Origin: Methanoregulaceae archaeon
GTDB lineage: Archaea > Halobacteriota > Methanomicrobia > Methanomicrobiales > Methanospirillaceae
Reading direction: 5' to 3'
Length of the DNA stretch: 9,736 nt
Assembly: GCA_013331215.1 (NCBI GenBank)
Contig: DUGU01000086.1
Span: 1-9,736 of the forward strand
The notes beneath the pieces are model-generated. The model was not told the DNA's origin, did no database searches, and worked only from the letters and a program-made list of their open reading frames with translations. The first letter of the stretch is position 1. Each line of letters starts with the position of its first letter. A program made the position numbers and the translations under genes. Below, one piece after another: positions 4,732 through 9,736 of this stretch.

Positions 4732-7313
4732 TGCGATACACACTGAAGGACTACCAGACGGATGCGGTCCGCGGGGTTCTCGACAACCTGCGCAAAGCCC
4801 GCCGCTATTATCGGCAGGAGGGCGACCGGTCGCAGTTCTCCCTCTCGGCTACGACCGGCGCGGGCAAGACCGTGATCGCCGCCGCCGTGATCGAAGCCCT
4901 CTTCTTCGGGTCCGACGAGTTCGGATTCGAGCCCGACCCCGGCGCCGTGGTCGTCTGGTTCTCCGACGCCCCCTCGCTCAACGACCAATCGCGGGCCCGT
5001 CTCCAGGCCGCGTCGGACCAGCTCGACGGGCGGCTGGTCCCCGTGCCGTCCACGTTCAGCAGGCCGAAGTTCGAACCCCGGACGGTCTACTTCCTGAACA
5101 CGCAGAAATTCTCGAGGACCTCGCGGCTCGTCCGGGGGGCCGCGATCGACGACGAGCAGACGCTGCTGGTCGATGCCCGCCCCGACGATCTGCAATCCTC
5201 GATCTGGGACACGATCACCACCACGATCCAGGACGAAGACCTCACGTTCTACTTCGTCCTCGACGAGGCGCACCGGGGCATGGGGCCGGCGAGCAACGAC
5301 CACACGACCATCGTGCAGCGGCTCATCAACGGCCAGGGCATCGTCCCGCCGCTCCCCATCGTCTGGGGCATCAGCGCCACCGTGGAGCGCTTCGAGAGGG
5401 CCATGCGCGGCATGACCGGCCGCGTGGCCCTCCCGCCCGTCGACGTGGACTCGGCCCGCGTCCAGGCATCCGGGCTCCTCAAGGACACCATCGTGCTCGA
5501 TATTCCCGACGAGTCGGGCCGGTTCGACACGGTCCTCCTCAGACGCGCGGTCCAGAAGGTGGTGGCCTCCACCGCAGCATGGGACGAGTACGCACGGGCA
5601 CAGGGGGACGCCGAGCCCGTCGTGCCGCTCCTCGTGGTCCAGGTTCCCGACCGGGCCTCCGGCCAGATGCTTGCCGAGTACCTGGAGACGATCTACAGCG
5701 CATGGCCCGACCTGGACGTGGGCGCCTTCGCCAACGTCTTCGGCGAGCACGAGACCCTGCAGATCGGACGGACGACGATCGAGTACATCGAGCCGGAGCG
5801 CGTGCAGGATGCTCGCCACGTCCGCGTCCTCTTCGCCAAGACCGCGATCTCGACCGGCTGGGACTGCCCGAGGGCCGAGGTCCTGGTCTCCTTCCGACCT
5901 GCGGTGGACGCGACCTCCATCACCCAGCTCCTCGGCCGGATGGTCCGCAGCCCGCTGGCCCGCCGGATCTCCGGCGATGATGTACTCAACAGTGTGAACT
6001 GCCTCCTGCCGTATTTCAACCGGGCGACGGCCACCGCGGTCGTCACCAGGCTGACGACGGGCAGCAGGGACCGGGACGATGAAGAGAACGTGACCGGCTC
6101 GGGTGGCGGCGAAGGGCGCCGCGTCCTCTTCAATCCCATCGAGATGACGCCCAACCCCGCCGTGCCGGAATCGGTCTGGAAACGGTACCTGGAGCTGCCG
6201 TCCGAGACGCTCCCCAGGAAGCTCGCCCGGCCCATCCCGCGGCTGACCGCCCTGGCCCAGGCGCTCTCCGACGACGGGCTCGTGGACGGGGCCGGGATTC
6301 TCGCCCATGAACGGCTGCACGCTATTCTCGACGGGCAGACCGTCCAGTACAGGGCCCGGATCGACCAGGCGATCGAGAACATCCGAACGGCCAACGGTCA
6401 GGAGATACGAGCCCCGATGGGCGGCATCATCTCGTACGGGACATTCACCGAGGCCGCGGACAGCCGGATGATCGAGGATGCGTACCGGGCCGCCCGCCTC
6501 GCCTTCTCGAACGATTTGGCCCGCACCTACACCGAGCACCTGGCAGGCCTGGATTGGGATGACGACGCCATGATCGACGCGCATGTCCGGATCGCCTCCC
6601 TGGCCCTCGTCCCCGAGATCGTACAGGCCGTCGAGGACGAGGCCGTCAGGCTGGCTGCGGACTGGTTCGCCCGGACGCGCGTGGAGCGCATGAGCCTCCC
6701 CGACGGCAGGCAGGCGGTCTACGATGAGCTCGAGGCCATGTCGACAGAGCCACAGCGAATCTATCTGACCGAGCCGAGAGTCCGCCAGGAAGAGACCCGG
6801 ATGCGCGACGCGCAGGGCAACGAGACGCTCCTGCCGACCTGCGCCCTGCACCTTCTCGCCGACGCCGACGGCGCGTTCCCCGTCAGCCTGAACGACTGGG
6901 AGAGCCGTGTGCTCGAAACGGAGACGACTCGGCCGGACTTCCTCGCCTGGTACCGCAATCCGGGCCGGGCAGGCAAGGACTCGCTCGTGGTGGCCTACCA
7001 GGACGGGAGGGGCGATCATCGTTCCCTCTGCCCGGACTTCATCTTCTTCAGAAAGAAGGGCGACGGGACGGTGGTAGCCGATATCGTGGACCCCCACGGA
7101 TACCAGTTCGCCGATGCGCTCCCGAAGCTCAGGGGCCTCGCGAGATTTGCGGAGACGTACGGATCGGACTTCGGGCGCATCGATGCGATCGCCGAGGTGG
7201 ATGGGACGCTGAAAGTGCTCGACCTGACCAGGCAGGCCGTGCGCGATGCCGTGAAGGCGAGCGGCGACGCGGCGAGCCTTTACACGAGTACATCCGCGCG
7301 GGATTATTACTGA
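4731..7313 (+). CDS. res: Type III-like restriction enzyme Res: SF2 helicase with C-terminal nuclease-like domain
   Basis: An 860-aa protein. N-terminal helicase motifs: YTLKDYQ (3-9), Walker A TTGAGKT (41-47), DEAH (178-181) in YFVLDEAHRGM, SAT (215-217), STGWD (374-378) and QLLGRMVR (399-406). These define the superfamily 2 translocase of type III Res. The C-terminus has FLAWYRNP (about 737-744), then CPDFIFF (767-773) and VVADIVDPHG (781-790), matching the place of a PD-(D/E)xK nuclease core. However, the expected lysine is valine (D784-I-V786). Res acts with Mod to move along and cut unmodified DNA. ATG 4731 shares its A with the mod stop and has GGGAGGT eight bases ahead, so the two are translationally coupled. 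At 860 aa it is a little shorter than EcoP-type Res. Confidence 0.9.
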   Translation: MRYTLKDYQTDAVRGVLDNLRKARRYYRQEGDRSQFSLSATTGAGKTVIAAAVIEALFFGSDEFGFEPDPGAVVVWFSDAPSLNDQSRARLQAASDQLDGRLVPVPSTFSRPKFEPRTVYFLNTQKFSRTSRLVRGAAIDDEQTLLVDARPDDLQSSIWDTITTTIQDEDLTFYFVLDEAHRGMGPASNDHTTIVQRLINGQGIVPPLPIVWGISATVERFERAMRGMTGRVALPPVDVDSARVQASGLLKDTIVLDIPDESGRFDTVLLRRAVQKVVASTAAWDEYARAQGDAEPVVPLLVVQVPDRASGQMLAEYLETIYSAWPDLDVGAFANVFGEHETLQIGRTTIEYIEPERVQDARHVRVLFAKTAISTGWDCPRAEVLVSFRPAVDATSITQLLGRMVRSPLARRISGDDVLNSVNCLLPYFNRATATAVVTRLTTGSRDRDDEENVTGSGGGEGRRVLFNPIEMTPNPAVPESVWKRYLELPSETLPRKLARPIPRLTALAQALSDDGLVDGAGILAHERLHAILDGQTVQYRARIDQAIENIRTANGQEIRAPMGGIISYGTFTEAADSRMIEDAYRAARLAFSNDLARTYTEHLAGLDWDDDAMIDAHVRIASLALVPEIVQAVEDEAVRLAADWFARTRVERMSLPDGRQAVYDELEAMSTEPQRIYLTEPRVRQEETRMRDAQGNETLLPTCALHLLADADGAFPVSLNDWESRVLETETTRPDFLAWYRNPGRAGKDSLVVAYQDGRGDHRSLCPDFIFFRKKGDGTVVADIVDPHGYQFADALPKLRGLARFAETYGSDFGRIDAIAEVDGTLKVLDLTRQAVRDAVKASGDAASLYTSTSARDYY

Positions 7314-7380
7314 GACGGGGCCAGAGACCTCTTCACCATCAGCGCGGTGAAAGGGGAGTCCACGGCTCGGCTCGCCGCAG

Positions 7381-7526
7381 TCATGCGGGCTGCCGGGCGG
7401 TCTCTGCGGCCGGAGGGGCTGCTGCCCCCCTGCACCGGCGAATCTCCTCCGCCGGCCCGATGAGCATGTCAGGGTTCTGCCACGGCACACCTGTCGCTCC
7501 TTCGAGTTTCTCCGCGGCATCGGGAG
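7381..7526 (-). repeat. Direct repeat copy 2, right flank of the R-M cassette; gene-end fragment
   Basis: Second copy of the 2153-2298 repeat, same orientation, starting 68 bp after res and inside the 356-bp non-coding gap 7314-7669. On the minus strand it reads DAAEKLEGATGVPWQNPDM then LIGPAEEIRR and stops at 7383-7381, in register with copy 1. Weak similarity continues left to CTTCACCAT at 7331, where copy 1 has the ATG of the 44-codon ORF and this copy has ATC. Similarity ends abruptly at 7526. The remaining gap to 7669 is GC-rich and holds nothing I can support, apart from a TATCTAGG (7641-7648) resembling the TATCTAGG at 2072-2079. Confidence 0.75.
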
Positions 7527-7669
7527 GGCTTGGCCGCGGGTCGAGCAGAACCGGGCGGCCGGGGCGAGCGGGTCGGGTTTCTGTACCTGCTGCTCGAGGC
7601 CGGCCGGGCCCGTGAGTGACGGGGTCGACCTCAACCCATGTATCTAGGCGGAAGATCTTTTCTGATCCA

Positions 7670-9736
7670 TTACTTGAACCGCTGCTTGATGAAGTCCTGA
7701 ATCTGGCTCGCACTGAGCTCCGTCGTCGACGGCCCTGTCCTGATGTAAAACCGCTCGATATTCCCGTCTTTCATAAAGACCGGCGCCTTCGCGCTCGAAC
7801 ACTCATTGACCATCACCCGATGCCCGTCATAGTCCTCGAAACGCATGTGGATGAACTGGAGGACCGTCGGCCCCATCCGGTCCTTGATCAAGTTCACGAG
7901 GTGCAGGCTCATCCTGTCCTCATTCTCAAATCCATCCTGATCGATGCCCAGCGCCGTGCCGTCATCGGATACACCGATTGTCAGAATTCCGCCATGAGTG
8001 TTGAGAAAACCGGCGATCGTCTTCAGCACCGCATGTTCCATCTTCGGATCCTTGTTGCCGGTGTGCAGGTTCAACCGGAGTGTAGACTTAAACTCGACGG
8101 TGTTCGATTCGCCGATCTGCACAATTTGATCGATCGACAGCGACAGATCGAAGGGTTTCTCTTCATGCCCCGTTGTGAGCGTACGGTATCCTTCCCGGAT
8201 CACCTGCGCGATTCGGGTACGCCGCTCCTCTAAAAATTGGCCGTACTCCATCCGTTCCCAGCTCTCCGGAAGGGCATGCCAAAGGGACATCTTCGCAAGC
8301 TCGTCGCTTCCGAATCGAGCTTTTAGTGCCAGCACGTAGTCCACCGGCGACTGGTCGGCGATCTTCACGTTATCACCCCATTCGACGAGTGCATAGTTGG
8401 CAATCTGGTTTGTTTTTTGTTGCTCGGTGATACCGAGCGTCGCGAGATAGTTCTTGGGGAAGAGATGATGCCGCTCAACAGCAGAGTGCGGTGCGTGTAA
8501 TACCGGATTCAGCAGATCGGTAACTTTCTGCGAGGAGAACAACGCCTTGGCGTCGAGGAGAACCAGGGCGGCATTGTATGCAAATAACGACGGACTTTTT
8601 GGAGACGAGGTGGCGAGATCGTTCGGCAAGATCGTCTCCCAGAAGTCGTCCCTCATTGCGAGGTCGCAGGTGGTTTCGAGTGTCTGTATGAATCCGTCAG
8701 GATCCCTCACATCACGGAAACGGGCCAGGTCGAACTCCATCGCGGTTTCGGGGGACCCGGTGTACCGTCCGGTCAGACTGGACATAAAGAACCACCGGGC
8801 GATGACTCTGCGCAGCCGGAACTCCTCGACCCCGTATTCCGTCCGCCCCATCAAGTAGAGGATGTAGGAGAACAGCAGGTTGTTCTTGGAGCTGATCATA
8901 CCGCTGCTCCGGAAACCGGCCATATGGACGCAGTGCATGAAGTCGTGCCAGTATTGTACGTTAACAACCCGGTCCTGAGAGGATTTGAGCACCTCGAACT
9001 GCGCGATCCGTCGTTCATCGCTGAACTTCTCGGTCTCCAGATCCTTCCCCCTGAGTAGAGAGTAGACATGTTGCAGCCGCGCTCGCTTGAATCCGAGGCC
9101 CACGCTGACCCTGAGCAGCTGGCTCGGGTCCGGCTGAATGAAATAATTGAAGGGGGTCGGACTGGCAAGGGATGGCGTGCGTGCGTCACGGCAGAAGCGT
9201 TCGAGCTGCGATCGCCCCTCATCCCAGAACACCGACATCAGCGTCAGAATAAAGTCTGACTGTTTCAGGGGGGTGCCTTTGCTGTTGATCCTGACAAAGA
9301 CGTCCGCCACGTCCTCTTCACTGATGCCTGCCGAGAGTTCGAGCGCGGTGAGGGGATAGTTGAGAAGGCTATGGAGTTTGAGGATCGCGTTCTGAATTGC
9401 TAATTCTTCGTCAGGAGTCAGCTCTCTCGTGCTCTTCAGATTATCGATATAATCCTTGCTTACCGTGAATATATTCGTCTCGTGGCTCCAAAGGATGGAC
9501 ATGTCCGGAATGTAGGACTTGTCTCTGAGGATGGCGGCATCGGTTACCTCAAACTTCTCCTGAATGGGACTGAATGCAATTTTAATGAGCTCGCTTTCGT
9601 AGTTGTCCCTAACGACCGGAGTTCGCTTGACAACCGCATAAAGAGACGTCAGCCGTTGCTGACCGTCGACGATCAGCAGTTGCGGCGGTTTCTGCTTTTC
9701 ATTGGGCCCAATAACACGAGCATCGTCGGAGAATGA
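7670..9736 (-). CDS. DUF262/GmrSD-type restriction protein fused to AlbA_2 domain (5' end outside window)
   Basis: At least 688 residues; the frame is open to the window edge, so the N-terminus is missing. Domains, numbered from the visible start: DUF262 (GmrS-like) with its signature VDGQQRLTSLY at 23-33 and DVFVRINSKGTPLKQSDF about 145-162; a long helical middle; an HNH/DUF1524-like site ERHHLFPKNYL at about 421-431; then an AlbA_2 (Schlafen-type) domain about 543-673, with GESNTVEFKSTLR, GFLNTHGGILTIGVSDDG and ERFYIRTGPST. DUF262-DUF1524 proteins are type IV, NTP-using enzymes that cut modified phage DNA; AlbA_2 is tied to nucleic-acid binding. The gene converges on res and is less GC-rich, suggesting separate acquisition. 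Substrate unknown. The stop is TAA at 7672-7670. Confidence 0.85.
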   Translation of the reverse strand, partial: SFSDDARVIGPNEKQKPPQLLIVDGQQRLTSLYAVVKRTPVVRDNYESELIKIAFSPIQEKFEVTDAAILRDKSYIPDMSILWSHETNIFTVSKDYIDNLKSTRELTPDEELAIQNAILKLHSLLNYPLTALELSAGISEEDVADVFVRINSKGTPLKQSDFILTLMSVFWDEGRSQLERFCRDARTPSLASPTPFNYFIQPDPSQLLRVSVGLGFKRARLQHVYSLLRGKDLETEKFSDERRIAQFEVLKSSQDRVVNVQYWHDFMHCVHMAGFRSSGMISSKNNLLFSYILYLMGRTEYGVEEFRLRRVIARWFFMSSLTGRYTGSPETAMEFDLARFRDVRDPDGFIQTLETTCDLAMRDDFWETILPNDLATSSPKSPSLFAYNAALVLLDAKALFSSQKVTDLLNPVLHAPHSAVERHHLFPKNYLATLGITEQQKTNQIANYALVEWGDNVKIADQSPVDYVLALKARFGSDELAKMSLWHALPESWERMEYGQFLEERRTRIAQVIREGYRTLTTGHEEKPFDLSLSIDQIVQIGESNTVEFKSTLRLNLHTGNKDPKMEHAVLKTIAGFLNTHGGILTIGVSDDGTALGIDQDGFENEDRMSLHLVNLIKDRMGPTVLQFIHMRFEDYDGHRVMVNECSSAKAPVFMKDGNIERFYIRTGPSTTELSASQIQDFIKQRFK

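Noticed and set aside
4728..7634. 968-codon open frame on the minus strand opposite res
   Set aside because: Res has all helicase motifs on the plus strand; the antisense frame is rich in D, R, G, V and P, typical of high-GC3 shadows.
7641..7648. TATCTAGG shared with 2072-2079 as a possible third repeat element
   Set aside because: Only eight matching bases, different distance to the main repeat; chance is likely.
9482..9736. Plus-strand 84-codon frame at the right edge
   Set aside because: Antisense to the DUF262 DGQQRLT region, which reads through to the window edge on the minus strand.

Overview
The window is GC-rich, gene-dense accessory DNA. An archaeal host, possibly a high-GC methanogen such as a member of the Methanomicrobiales, is the best guess. 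TATA-like boxes sit about 26 nt ahead of start codons that lack a ribosome-binding site (leaderless genes), while genes inside operons have GGAGG-type sites. No rRNA, tRNA or ribosomal protein gene fixes the taxon, so this is inference.

Region 1 (1-1668, minus strand) is a train of eight very small genes, the last cut by the window edge. Every junction overlaps: five by ATGA, one by TGATG and one by 10 nt. The first gene encodes a ribbon-helix-helix (RHH) DNA-binding protein. Two others encode cysteine-rich, probably zinc-binding microproteins, one resembles a stand-alone recombinase-type SAM-like domain, and the rest are unrecognised. This looks like part of an integrated plasmid or virus module.

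Region 2 (1669-2350) starts with a 115-bp AT-richer divergent promoter region. A second RHH gene (1784-2032) follows on the plus strand, then a possible 44-codon leaderless ORF and the first copy of a long direct repeat.

Region 3 (2350-7313, plus strand) is a type III-like restriction-modification operon. A control region with phased ATGAGA repeats precedes a Mod DNA methyltransferase interrupted by two in-frame TGA codons, and then an 860-aa Res helicase/nuclease overlapping mod by TAATG. The Mod target-recognition region has lower GC than its flanks.

Region 4 (7314-7669) holds the second direct-repeat copy, so the repeats bracket the whole mod-res cassette.

Region 5 (7670-9736, minus strand, 5' end beyond the window) is a large DUF262/GmrSD-type gene with an HNH-like motif and a C-terminal AlbA_2 (Schlafen-type) domain. 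Its base composition is less GC-rich than the R-M genes.

Together the right two-thirds form a small defence island beside a mobile-element-like mini-gene operon. The most notable points are the repeat-bracketed R-M cassette, the interrupted mod, the GmrSD-AlbA_2 fusion and the overlapping micro-operon.
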